DNA of 30,242 bases from an uncultured Acetatifactor sp. (lineage in GTDB: Bacteria > Bacillota > Clostridia > Lachnospirales > Lachnospiraceae): assembly GCA_910578185.1 (NCBI GenBank), contig CAJTPN010000027.1, forward strand, positions 7,749-37,990. Reading direction: 5' to 3'. Every line of letters starts with the position of its first letter. The stretch's first letter is position 1. Below are positions 23,036 through 30,104 of this stretch, piece by piece. A program made the translations under genes and the position numbers. The notes below the pieces were generated by a model. It had not been told where the DNA came from. It did not search any database and saw only the letters and a program-made list of their open reading frames with translations.

Positions 23036-24854
23036 CTGAAATTCCCCTTTCCATCAATGTCATAATATTGCGATTTAACATCCCCATCTCATTATTGTGC
23101 AGGACAAATCCGCCTATCTGCAGCGCCTGTACATAAAGAATCTCCACAAAGATCCGGATGTCCTGCTGGCTTTCGCAAGCGACAAGCTTCCGCACCAGGG
23201 GATTATTGTAATTAAAGTATAATGTAGCCGCAACCTCATTGGATAAATCCGAAGCAAACGCATCCAGCATATTGTGAAACAAAGAGTCTGACTTTGCCCT
23301 GACGGAAGCAATCTGTCTCTTTAAAATCATATTTTCATCCATCAGGTAAAATGTTGGCAACTGATAGGGAGAGAAATATTTCAGTTCCGCCTTACAGTCG
23401 TATGTCTTCAATATACGGTTTGCCGTCTTGAGAAACTCAAAGCCCTCATCCTGGTCTTCCGGCGACAGATCTTTCATCAGATCCTCCACCGCCCAGTCCT
23501 CCACCGGGCTGACCTCAATTCCATACATAGCTCCCAGACGCTTCAGCAAATCCAGCGAATGCACATAGGACACATTAATCAGCTGCTTATCCCGGGCAAA
23601 AAACAGCTGGGAAAGCTGCTTGTACTTTTCCTCTGTAGGCGCATATATAAAGGGCTCTCCGCCGGTTCGCAGCTCGTATCCCGTCCTGCTGCCCCTTGTG
23701 GTCTCAAACCGGAAGTAATCCGCCAACGTGCCAAAAAGTTTGGGAGTGGCCAGCGCCAGGGACATAAGCGTGAGCTGATGGATCTGAAAAAACTGCCGGA
23801 ACCTGTCCGGCTCCTCCTCCGCCAGTCTGGAAATATAGCTAATCAGACTATCCTCAATAGTCCCTCTGGCGGCATCCAGCACCTCATCCACATAAAAACC
23901 CTCCCTGGAAGCTGTGGGACGCAAATCCTCGGCATTCACAATGCACTTGGTAAACACCGCCCAATCCGGGATCAAATTATCTCCCTTTTCCGTCAGAAGC
24001 ATATTTTTCAGATAAATCCTGTGACTTACTTTAGCGGAAGGCAATATGGGAAAGTTCCGGATATACGCCACGCCGGATACGTCCCCCTCCTCGGAGCGAA
24101 AAGGCACACAGTCAAAAAACTGTTCCTCAAACATTACCTGACCAAATAAAAGCAATTCCTGCTTGTTGGTGTCTCGTCCATCCCAGGGCAGATAAGTGGG
24201 ATTCATCTGTTTTTCTTGATCGTACTGACGTATCACAATCGGGAACGGCAGCAGCAGCCCATAATAGGTAATGAGCCTTTCAATGGTATCCCTTGTAAAA
24301 TACCTCTCCATTCCATATTTGGCACGCAGCATTACTCTGGTCCCGCAGGAGGAAGAAAGACTTTCATAAAGTGACTGCTCCTTCCCATCGCAGTTCTCTA
24401 TTTTCCTTATGGTATAAGTGCCGTCCGGCTTTCCCCTCCACTCCAGGACCGGCGCCTCTGTCCCCTTGCAGGAGCGGGTCAGCATCCTGATCTCGTCAGA
24501 GACCATAAAGCAGGACAACAACCCGATACCAAAACGTCCGATATAATCCGTCCGTATCCTGCCGTCTTCCAGATTTCTCTTGGACGACTCGCCGATAATC
24601 GCCAGAAACTGATGAATTTCTTCCTCCGTCAAGCCTTGTCCGTTATCAGAAAAGACAAGCTCCTTTCCTTCTTCTATTTCCAAAATGACACTCCCATCCG
24701 TTCCATCCTCTCCCTGCAGCTTCCTGCGCCCGGTGATGGCATCCACCGCGTTCTGCAGCAGCTCCCGAATATACACGTCGGGACTGCTGTATAGATGATC
24801 CGAAAGAATCTCTATCATGCCTCCCAGGTTTACTTTAAAACGATAATCCTCCAT
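23028..24854 (-). CDS. HSP90-family ATPase (HtpG-like, divergent)
   Basis: ATP-dependent chaperone-like protein of 608 residues. The GHKL ATPase domain shows ELLQNAVDAI (Glu31, Asn35, Asp39), DNGQGLT (70-76), GRFGIG (106-111) and GTRVML (171-176). The middle domain has LRPTASRE (311-318), equivalent to the LNxSRE segment holding the ATPase-stimulating arginine. The C-terminal part keeps NYNNPLVRKL, like the NPxHP dimerisation region of HtpG. It is HtpG-length but divergent, so it may be a specialised paralog rather than the housekeeping chaperone. The start at 24854 is set by AGGAGG 6 nt upstream; the longer frame to 24944 would be translated from repeat array B. It heads a six-gene operon. 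Confidence 0.9.
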   Translation of the reverse strand: MEDYRFKVNLGGMIEILSDHLYSSPDVYIRELLQNAVDAITGRRKLQGEDGTDGSVILEIEEGKELVFSDNGQGLTEEEIHQFLAIIGESSKRNLEDGRIRTDYIGRFGIGLLSCFMVSDEIRMLTRSCKGTEAPVLEWRGKPDGTYTIRKIENCDGKEQSLYESLSSSCGTRVMLRAKYGMERYFTRDTIERLITYYGLLLPFPIVIRQYDQEKQMNPTYLPWDGRDTNKQELLLFGQVMFEEQFFDCVPFRSEEGDVSGVAYIRNFPILPSAKVSHRIYLKNMLLTEKGDNLIPDWAVFTKCIVNAEDLRPTASREGFYVDEVLDAARGTIEDSLISYISRLAEEEPDRFRQFFQIHQLTLMSLALATPKLFGTLADYFRFETTRGSRTGYELRTGGEPFIYAPTEEKYKQLSQLFFARDKQLINVSYVHSLDLLKRLGAMYGIEVSPVEDWAVEDLMKDLSPEDQDEGFEFLKTANRILKTYDCKAELKYFSPYQLPTFYLMDENMILKRQIASVRAKSDSLFHNMLDAFASDLSNEVAATLYFNYNNPLVRKLVACESQQDIRIFVEILYVQALQIGGFVLHNNEMGMLNRNIMTLMERGISDV

Positions 24855-24864
24855 ATTGCCTCCT

Positions 24865-25111
24865 ATTCCAGTTCCGTCTCTGCACTGCAACGCCCCTACA
24901 GGTGAAGAAATATTGACCATAAGGCATCGTCTATATTTCTTCACGGGCGTTTCCGTTTCGAGTCTGTTTTTTGATTCCAGTTCCGTCTCTGCACTGCAAC
25001 GCCCCTACAGGTGAAGAAATATTGACCATAAGGCATCGTCTATATTTCTTCACGGGCGTTTCCGTTTCGAGTCTGTTTTTTGATTCCAGTTCCGTCTCTG
25101 CACTGCAACGC
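24865..25111 (-). repeat. Tandem hairpin-repeat array B in the hsp90-like operon leader
   Basis: Units begin at 24865, 24974 and 25083 (109 bp period; two full copies and a partial third ending at 25111). The full copies appear identical. Each holds a 58 bp block (24946-25003) and a 51 bp segment (25004-25054) folding into GTGAAGAAATAT...ATATTTCTTCAC, with TGAC/GTC pairing above one mismatch and a loop of about 11 nt. ACGCC and GGCGT at the block ends extend the stem. The block matches array A at roughly 47 of 59 positions with one gap, but the hairpin arms are different sequences. The array starts 10 bp from the hsp90-like ATG, next to its AGGAGG, and lies downstream of the promoter at 25137-25165. 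Confidence 0.93.
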
Positions 25112-25136
25112 TGTTGTACTTCCTACTAATGATTCT

Positions 25137-25165
25137 ATTATATCTCATATCAAAGGGTGTGTACA
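25137..25165 (-). promoter_or_regulatory. Promoter of the hsp90-like operon
   Basis: TGTACA (plus 25160-25165), a 17 bp spacer and a perfect TATAAT (25137-25142) on the minus strand. Transcription would start near 25130, just before array B, giving a leader of about 275 nt made almost wholly of the repeats. Confidence 0.65.
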
Positions 25166-25281
25166 GAAAAAAACTGTTAACCCCCCTGTGCCTTCATGAA
25201 GAATTAAGATTTATGAATGAAGATAAAATGTATTTTAATACTCCCCATTTCTCTCCCTGAGTTAAAAATCTGCCCTTTAGA

Positions 25282-26130
25282 TCACAGTTTCTTAAGCGTT
25301 TCTATATAACTGCGGACCTGGAATTCAAAGTTTGGGTACGCATATCCCTTCCCTTCAGAAACCGCCCAGGACGCAATATGGAATAAATCCTCCGCACCCC
25401 TCAGAGCCTCCCATCCGTTTTCAATGCTATCCAGACGATATGTGGCGAACAACATTTCATTTTCCTTCTTGGTGAGAAAACCGGGTATATCGCGGTCATA
25501 TTTACCGCAATTTATGGGAAATCCCTTTTTTGTTCCCCCATACCACCCCAGCATCCGCAAAAGCTCCGATCTCGCCACCTGCTCCATCATATGATTGGCA
25601 TACAGCTGCTGCCCCCGCAAAAGACCTTTGGCCATATAATGACACCCCTGCCAGAATTGATTGCAGCAATCCTCAAAATATGCCCAAGAAGGCTCTTGCA
25701 CCCAAAACTGCTCATCGCTTGGCGCTTTGGCCATGGTACAGACGCCATCCTTATCCAGCAGTACCCGAATCAAAGGATCCTGTGCAAAATATGCCTCCAC
25801 ATCCTTTACCGGCACAAGCGTAAGGTCGATCTTTACACCATCTTCGAATATCATCAGATAAGAGAACCATCCTTCCGGAAAATCCGGCGGAAACAGGCTC
25901 ATCGCTTCCGGCTTCTGCATAAACACACAATTCCCAAACTCGGCCAACCAATCATCCGACGCCCGGAAGCTCTTTACATCCGTCACAAGAAACGTAAGAT
26001 CATAATCCTGATAAACATCCGGTGTAATGTTCGGATTAACCCTGGACCCCTCCAATGTCATCGCACGTATTCTCTCATCTCTCTGCGCCATTCCCTCAAA
26101 TAACCCCATCATTTCTTCACTGTCCCGCAT
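25282..26130 (-). CDS. Aminoglycoside 6-adenylyltransferase-like protein (ANT(6)/AadE family)
   Basis: The 282-residue protein belongs to the family that transfers AMP to the 6-hydroxyl of streptomycin. The nucleotidyltransferase core is LEGSRVNP (Gly28-Ser29-Arg30), QDYDLTF (Asp42 and Asp44 as metal ligands) and VKIDLTLVP (Asp102 as the third carboxylate). The C-terminal helical domain contains MEQVARSELLRMLGWY and the family-typical KGFPINCGKYDRDI. Length is close to the usual 280-300. AGGAGGAGCGGT supports ATG 26130 over an in-frame ATG at 26169. It appears chromosomal, with no resistance-gene neighbours; actual resistance cannot be concluded. Array B and the hsp90-like operon promoter follow it. 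Confidence 0.88.
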   Translation of the reverse strand: MRDSEEMMGLFEGMAQRDERIRAMTLEGSRVNPNITPDVYQDYDLTFLVTDVKSFRASDDWLAEFGNCVFMQKPEAMSLFPPDFPEGWFSYLMIFEDGVKIDLTLVPVKDVEAYFAQDPLIRVLLDKDGVCTMAKAPSDEQFWVQEPSWAYFEDCCNQFWQGCHYMAKGLLRGQQLYANHMMEQVARSELLRMLGWYGGTKKGFPINCGKYDRDIPGFLTKKENEMLFATYRLDSIENGWEALRGAEDLFHIASWAVSEGKGYAYPNFEFQVRSYIETLKKL

Positions 26131-26309
26131 ACCGCTCCTCCTGGCCCTTTTAGATTTCGTAATTATCATATGCTAATGATATCACTTCCCATCCTAAAAG
26201 TAAACGCTGGTAATCCTTACCAAAGCCCTCCAAACACAATTAAACCTTCCACAAAACGGCTGGTTTGATCCACAGGCCCGCATATCTTACAGCCATCCTA
26301 TTTCATCCC

Positions 26310-26341
26310 GGCGTTCATTGCGCTTATTGGCAATGAGCGCC
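26310..26341. other. Isolated 12 bp hairpin
   Basis: GGCGTTCATTGC (26310-26321) pairs with GCAATGAGCGCC (26330-26341), with one G-T pair and an 8 nt loop. It lies between the divergent ANT(6)-like and PadR genes, with no T tract on either side, so terminator function is not evident. Apart from this hairpin and the PadR promoter, I see nothing in 26131-26564. Confidence 0.4.
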
Positions 26342-26415
26342 CTATGTCGGAAAACTACCTACTGCAGTCTGCTCCTCCAATGGATTGCCGTTAATAATAG
26401 AGTTTTTTAAAAAAT

Positions 26416-26473
26416 TTGACAAATTCCCATTAACAATATAATATATCATTATAACCTATCAATTTGATATATT
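26416..26473 (+). promoter_or_regulatory. PadR promoter with overlapping operator-like inverted repeat
   Basis: TTGACA (26416-26421), a 17 bp spacer and TAATAT (26439-26444). AATATATCA (26440-26448) and TGATATATT (26465-26473) form an exact inverted repeat starting inside the -10 box, which is typical of PadR-family autoregulatory operators. The start codon is about 90 bp downstream. Confidence 0.6.
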
Positions 26474-26564
26474 ATCCATACCAGTTATATCGTTGTGAAA
26501 CCAGGCCCATATTCAATAATGCAACAAATGAATAAACAACAACCAAAAAAGGAAAACAGGAACA

Positions 26565-27113
26565 ATGGCAAATGAGAAGAAAATTGATTGTGTGATTTTA
26601 GGTTTACTGAGCCATGAGGAATTAACAGGATATGAGATCAAGAAACGAATGGACACCGTCCTCAGATACTTCTGGAGCGCAAGCTATGGCAGTATATATC
26701 CTGCCTTAAACGATCTGGTTTGCCGCGGACTTGCCAGAAAAAGAGAAGATCCAGGAAGCAAAAGGAATAAACTGATTTATACCATAACGGACCACGGGCG
26801 GAATTACTTAAAGCAATGGCTGACATTGCCTGTGGAAAAAGACGAGCTTCGTTATGAAACCTTGTTAAAGTTATTCTTCGGCAATGAGCAGGGAGTGGAA
26901 CAGGCAATAACCCATATTGAAGCATTCGAACATAAGATTCTAAAAGAATTGCCCTCTCTATTGAATGCAGAAGAAACTCTACAAAAAAATCTGAGAGAAG
27001 ACCCAACTCATAAATACTATTTACTTACGATAGCATTTGGAATCAAATCCTATGCTGCATATTTGGAATGGTGCCAAGAGGCCAAAAAGCTTTTAACCAA
27101 TAGAGGAGAATAA
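26565..27113 (+). CDS. PadR-family transcriptional regulator
   Basis: The 182-residue regulator has the PadR winged helix: VILGLLSHEELTGYEIKKRM, SASYGSIYPALNDLVCRGLA and RNKLIYTITDHGRNYLKQWL. The C-terminal Vir-like helical dimerisation domain (residues ~95-180) includes FFGNEQGVEQAITHIEAFEH, typical of the longer PadR subfamily. AGGAACA before the ATG is a moderate ribosome binding site. The next gene starts 4 bp after its stop, so the two form an operon. The inverted repeat over its own -10 box suggests autorepression. Ligand unknown. Confidence 0.92.
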   Translation: MANEKKIDCVILGLLSHEELTGYEIKKRMDTVLRYFWSASYGSIYPALNDLVCRGLARKREDPGSKRNKLIYTITDHGRNYLKQWLTLPVEKDELRYETLLKLFFGNEQGVEQAITHIEAFEHKILKELPSLLNAEETLQKNLREDPTHKYYLLTIAFGIKSYAAYLEWCQEAKKLLTNRGE

Positions 27114-27117
27114 GAAG

Positions 27118-27585
27118 ATGCTGGGACATTTTGGATTTTCTTACACAGGGCTGATCTTTTTGTTGATGTTATTTATACCTAATATTATATGGACAAGAAA
27201 AAAGCCTCCGGACTATTCCCCTGAAGGAGAAAATAAAATCTTAGTATTGTTTGAGAAAACAGGACAGATCCTGACCTGCTGCTGCGCATTGATCTTTTCA
27301 GATTTCAACATAGCTCAGTGGACAAACCGGTCCTGGTGGCTGATTGCAGCTTTTATTTTAATGGCACTGTACGAGCTCTGGTGGATACGTTATTTTAAGA
27401 GTCAGCGGACATTGGCCGACTTTTACAGCAGTTTTTTACGGATACCGCTCCCTGGCGCAACACTGCCGGTAACTGCATTTTTTTTACTTGGCGTGTACGG
27501 TAAAGTTGCGCTTATGTCAGTGGCTTCCGTCATTCTGGGCATCGGCCATATTGGCATACATATACAACACCGAAAAGAGCTCTAA
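27118..27585 (+). CDS. Small membrane protein co-transcribed with padR
   Basis: The 155-residue protein has about four membrane helices: FGFSYTGLIFLLMLFIPNII, QILTCCCALIFSDFN region, SWWLIAAFILMALYELWW and LPVTAFFLLGVYGKVALMSV onward. Conserved-looking features are WTRKKPPDY in the first loop and RTLADFYSSFLRIPLPGATL before the last helices. Homologs with this opening are, from memory, common in Firmicutes but have no assigned function. It follows padR by 4 bp. PadR partner genes are often transporters or membrane proteins induced by toxic compounds, so a stress role is possible but unproven. Confidence 0.8.
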   Translation: MLGHFGFSYTGLIFLLMLFIPNIIWTRKKPPDYSPEGENKILVLFEKTGQILTCCCALIFSDFNIAQWTNRSWWLIAAFILMALYELWWIRYFKSQRTLADFYSSFLRIPLPGATLPVTAFFLLGVYGKVALMSVASVILGIGHIGIHIQHRKEL

Positions 27586-27666
27586 ATTCCTTGTTTCCCT
27601 CTTGATTCTTTAAAAAAATGGCAGTAGAATATATTTTATAATAATTGCCCGAAAGGAGATTTCACA

Positions 27667-28065
27667 ATGTATAAGATGAAACCGGAATACTATACCGGAA
27701 TACTTGCCATCGACCAGGAACATGCAAGGCTTTTTGAATTGGTACAGCAGACCCATGATCTGTTAAACAACGATATTCTGATTGACAAAGCGGATGCGCT
27801 CACCTCTTTGATCTCCGAATTGATCAATTATACGCGCACACATTTTTCTCATGAAGAATCCTACATGGAGAGCATCCATTATGCACATATTGAGGCCCAT
27901 ATCGCACAGCATCGCAAATTTGAGGAAGCACTGATGGAATTTGATCTGGATTCCCTGGAGGATGACACCGATACTCAGAACGAAGCCGTGGAAGGACTAC
28001 TGGATTTTCTGTTAAACTGGCTGATCAACCATATTATGAAAGTAGATATGCTTTATACAAAATAA
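27667..28065 (+). CDS. Bacteriohemerythrin
   Basis: The 132-residue di-iron oxygen-binding protein, a four-helix bundle, shows the opening TGILAIDQEHARLFEL. All ligand positions are recognisable: His19, HFSHE (His59 and Glu63), HIAQH (His78 and His82) and HIMKVD (His122 and Asp127). It would be cytoplasmic and serve in oxygen sensing, storage or scavenging, useful to an anaerobe. AAAGGAG lies 8-9 nt before the ATG. It is a single-gene unit followed by a strong terminator. Confidence 0.93.
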   Translation: MYKMKPEYYTGILAIDQEHARLFELVQQTHDLLNNDILIDKADALTSLISELINYTRTHFSHEESYMESIHYAHIEAHIAQHRKFEEALMEFDLDSLEDDTDTQNEAVEGLLDFLLNWLINHIMKVDMLYTK

Positions 28066-28127
28066 CCTGTCCATAATAAGGGCTATCAGTTAATATCGAT
28101 TTTTGTCCCTGATATCTAAAAAAGAAA

Positions 28128-28188
28128 ATCCCATGAAAATTCAGGCTTTTATAAGCTCCTGATCTTCATGGGATGATTTCTTTTCGCC
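28128..28188 (+). terminator. Terminator of the hemerythrin gene
   Basis: ATCCCATGAA and TTCAGG pair with CCTGA and TTCATGGGAT around the loop CTTTTATAAGCT, and the right arm runs into GATTTCTTTT. It lies 60 bp after the gene. Confidence 0.75.
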
Positions 28189-28273
28189 AGCTCTTGTTTT
28201 AAGGTACAAAAGCCCCTTGTCCACATATTTTGAAACATACTTTTCCTATGCTGTCTTCGGCCCAGTCAATACT

Positions 28274-29005
28274 ACCGGCTAAGCCGGTGGCTTGCACTGC
28301 CCCTATAAGGGGCTTTTACTAACTTGCGCCCGGGAGGCGCCCTGAGGGATCTACCAACCGTACTGCTTTCTCAGGCTTGCCCTAAAGGTCTTTTTCACCG
28401 CCTCCTGTTTCCTACAAGTTTTTTAGCCTTTCGCGATGGCTTCCTTCACTGGCTCACCCGTGAACGGATGAATATACTCGTTCAGGGTCATCTGATCCGC
28501 TCCGCGATCCTCTTTCAGCTGGCTTGAAATATACTCCTGAATAAGCTTGGTGTTCTTTCCCACCGTATCCACGTAATATCCCCTACACCAGAAATGACGG
28601 TTCCCATATTTGCACTTTAGGTTTGCGTGTCGCTCGAATATCATCAACGAGCTTTTCCCTCTCAGATATCCCATTATCTCCGACACGCTGGACTTCCTTA
28701 CCAGCATATGCACATGATCCTTACAGCGCTCCGCTTCTATTATCTCCATTCCTTTCCTCTTGCACAGCGTGCTCAATAACTGCGCCACATCTGCCTTTAT
28801 CTTTCCATATATGATCTGCCTTCTGTACTTTAGTGCAAACAGCAAATGATACTTGCATTCCCACTTCGTATGCGTTAAACTGTTATTATCCATTTTGGAA
28901 TGCTCCTATGTATGTTTTTATGGTTGGCAACCCCATATCTATCATACCATGGGAGGTTTCTTTCTTATAGCTAAAGCAGCTGGGAACTCACCGGCATAGC
29001 CGGTG
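28274..29005 (-). mobile_element. IS200-like insertion sequence (IS200/IS605 family)
   Basis: A single tnpA is flanked by two similar subterminal imperfect palindromes: ACCGGC-TAA-GCCGGT (28274-28288) and CACCGGC-ATA-GCCGGTG (28989-29005). Both appear as CCGGC..AGCCGGT and have no terminal inverted repeats, as expected for single-strand-transposing IS200 elements. The span of about 730 bp fits IS200. The exact cleavage ends lie some bases outside the hairpins and cannot be fixed here. A GCCCCTATAAGGGGC hairpin (about 28299-28313) lies just inside the 3' end. Confidence 0.85.
28423..28893 (-). CDS. tnpA: IS200/IS605-family transposase TnpA
   Basis: Y1 HUH transposase of 156 residues, the usual length. 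It opens HTKWECKYHLLFALKYRRQI, has the HUH motif in DHVHMLV, KSSLMIFERH, GNRHFWCRGYYVDTVG and the C-terminal helix LIQEYISSQL, which should carry the catalytic tyrosine that forms the 5'-phosphotyrosine link to single-stranded DNA. No tnpB/IscB partner is present, so it is of the IS200 rather than IS605 type. AGGAG lies 9 nt before the ATG. The frame is intact, so the element may be active. Confidence 0.93.
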   Translation of the reverse strand: MDNNSLTHTKWECKYHLLFALKYRRQIIYGKIKADVAQLLSTLCKRKGMEIIEAERCKDHVHMLVRKSSVSEIMGYLRGKSSLMIFERHANLKCKYGNRHFWCRGYYVDTVGKNTKLIQEYISSQLKEDRGADQMTLNEYIHPFTGEPVKEAIAKG

Positions 29006-29109
29006 GTTTATTTTTTACTGTGACACAAAAATCTGCCAGTAGAAAACATCTACTGGCAGGAAATACGGTATACAATTCGGTATTTATAATCATAACCAAT
29101 TATTTAATA

Positions 29110-29559
29110 CTAATGCTCACAGGCTACCCACATATGATCTTCTTCTATTTCATATGCTTCACAATAAGTTCTATGGCAAAAACGGATTCTTCTTATTTGT
29201 GCAACACAAGTTCCGCCTGGATGATGAAATCTTTCTCCATATTCTTCCCACAAACTCCAATCACCCCAGTCATGACCTAAAATATTAGAGCAATCTGTCC
29301 AAGGCCATGAGCAAGGACTAACCATCTGATCTCCATCAAAATCCAATGTTGATGAATCAACGATAGTAGTGCTTGAGTTAAAAGGCATTATTGTTTCTGC
29401 ATTTAATTGTGTTAAATACTCATCAATATCATTCACATATCTGTATTGACCAATATCGATATACACCTGCTCTTCCTTCTCAGCAGAAACTGCTATTGGA
29501 CACACAAAACACAAAAATAATGTAAGTGAAATAAATTTTAATAGTTTTCTCGACTTCAT
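29110..29559 (-). CDS. Small secreted Cys/Trp/His-rich protein, unknown
   Basis: The 149-residue protein starts with a clear signal peptide (KSRKLLKFISLTLFLCFVCP then IAVSA-E) cleaved near residue 26. The mature part has an acidic linker and a compact C-terminal segment rich in Cys, Trp and His: PCSWPWTDCSNILGHDWGDW, HHPGGTCVAQIRRIRFCHRT and YCEAYEIEEDHMWVACEH. The six mature cysteines (at about 83, 90, 117, 128, 133 and 147) and histidines suggest disulfides or a bound metal. I do not recognise the family; similar HDWG...W and C..H..C.. patterns occur in small exported Firmicutes proteins. AAGGAG lies 8 nt before the ATG. It follows the membrane protein gene by about 80 bp. Confidence 0.7.
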   Translation of the reverse strand: MKSRKLLKFISLTLFLCFVCPIAVSAEKEEQVYIDIGQYRYVNDIDEYLTQLNAETIMPFNSSTTIVDSSTLDFDGDQMVSPCSWPWTDCSNILGHDWGDWSLWEEYGERFHHPGGTCVAQIRRIRFCHRTYCEAYEIEEDHMWVACEH

Positions 29560-29638
29560 AATGAATTCTCCTTTAACATTTTTACTTTAATAAATCCTTC
29601 TATGGTATAGCTTCATTACATGACACACGAAGAGTACC

Positions 29639-30019
29639 TTATAAAACAATATACGATACGCTGATCTTATCTTGTTCAAAATCCCCAAGATTTTCCGAAA
29701 CAAACCGAGTAATATTTTCTAATTCCAAATCACTGATTTCATCCTTCATTTCAAGATGCACTGTGACACCCTGGATTTCATTTTCAGAGCTTTCCGACAC
29801 TGTAATGAGCACCGCCGCATCGTCAACCTTATCAAACTCACGCAGGCCAAGTCTTAACTCTTCCTGTGTCAAATATCTTCCATACTCCGGGCTGTCAGAA
29901 GTAAGACCTGTATTACCGCCCTCGTTAAGGTTTGCCCTGATCATAATACCGCACAGAATCATAACGATCAGGACACCAGGTATCAAAATAAATTTCCATA
30001 ATACTTTTTCATGTTTCAA
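29639..30019 (-). CDS. Membrane-anchored protein with YscJ/FliF/SpoIIIAG-like ring-building fold
   Basis: The 126-residue protein has one N-terminal membrane helix (WKFILIPGVLIVMILCGIMI). The exposed part, TQEELRLGLREFDKVDDAAV then LITVSESSENEIQGVTVHLE and a helix ending DKISVSYIVL, shows the alternating helix-strand order and the wording (gamma-D-A-A-V-L-I-T... I-S-x-x-E-x-x-x-I) of ring-building motifs in YscJ, FliF and SpoIIIAG. This resemblance is by eye only. The start is TTG 30019, with GGGGG about 9 nt upstream; no ATG fits. Transcription with the downstream secreted protein is plausible. Confidence 0.55.
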   Translation of the reverse strand: MKHEKVLWKFILIPGVLIVMILCGIMIRANLNEGGNTGLTSDSPEYGRYLTQEELRLGLREFDKVDDAAVLITVSESSENEIQGVTVHLEMKDEISDLELENITRFVSENLGDFEQDKISVSYIVL

Positions 30020-30092
30020 CTCCTCATTCCCCCTTTCCTAGTGATATATAATTTGTTATTTTCCATTATTAAGACTTTCGTGTGTCAATTTA

Positions 30093-30104
30093 AAGTATAC
30101 TTCT
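30093..30104. promoter_or_regulatory. Palindrome upstream of the membrane-protein gene
   Basis: AAGTATACTT is a perfect 10 bp palindrome about 75 bp before the TTG start, next to a TTGACA on the minus strand. The remainder of 30020-30242 holds no gene I can support; it is AT-rich and likely the promoter region. Confidence 0.25.

Noticed and set aside
24855..24944. N-terminal extension of the HSP90-like protein
   Set aside because: The extra 30 codons are encoded by the repeat array; the AGGAGG six bases before ATG 24854 and the normal HtpG-like start decide against it.
24865..25111. CRISPR array
   Set aside because: The repeat is too long (58 bp), the 51 bp spacers are identical within the array and self-complementary, and no cas gene is in the window.
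24865..25111. Type III toxin-antitoxin (ToxIN-like) antitoxin repeats
   Set aside because: Repeats upstream of a gene fit superficially, but units are far longer than the ~35-45 nt known ones, the downstream gene is an HSP90-like ATPase not a ToxN-type RNase, and a related array follows dnaX.
24865..25111. Retron or diversity-generating element
   Set aside because: No reverse transcriptase gene is present in the window.
25112..25281. Terminator of the ANT(6)-like gene
   Set aside because: CTTCATGAAG and a T tract near GTTAACAG are present but do not form one stem directly followed by the T run.
28290..28420. Riboswitch or structured RNA near the IS200 end
   Set aside because: The GCCCCTATAAGGGGC and GCGCCCGGGAGGCGCC hairpins are better explained as part of the IS end region.
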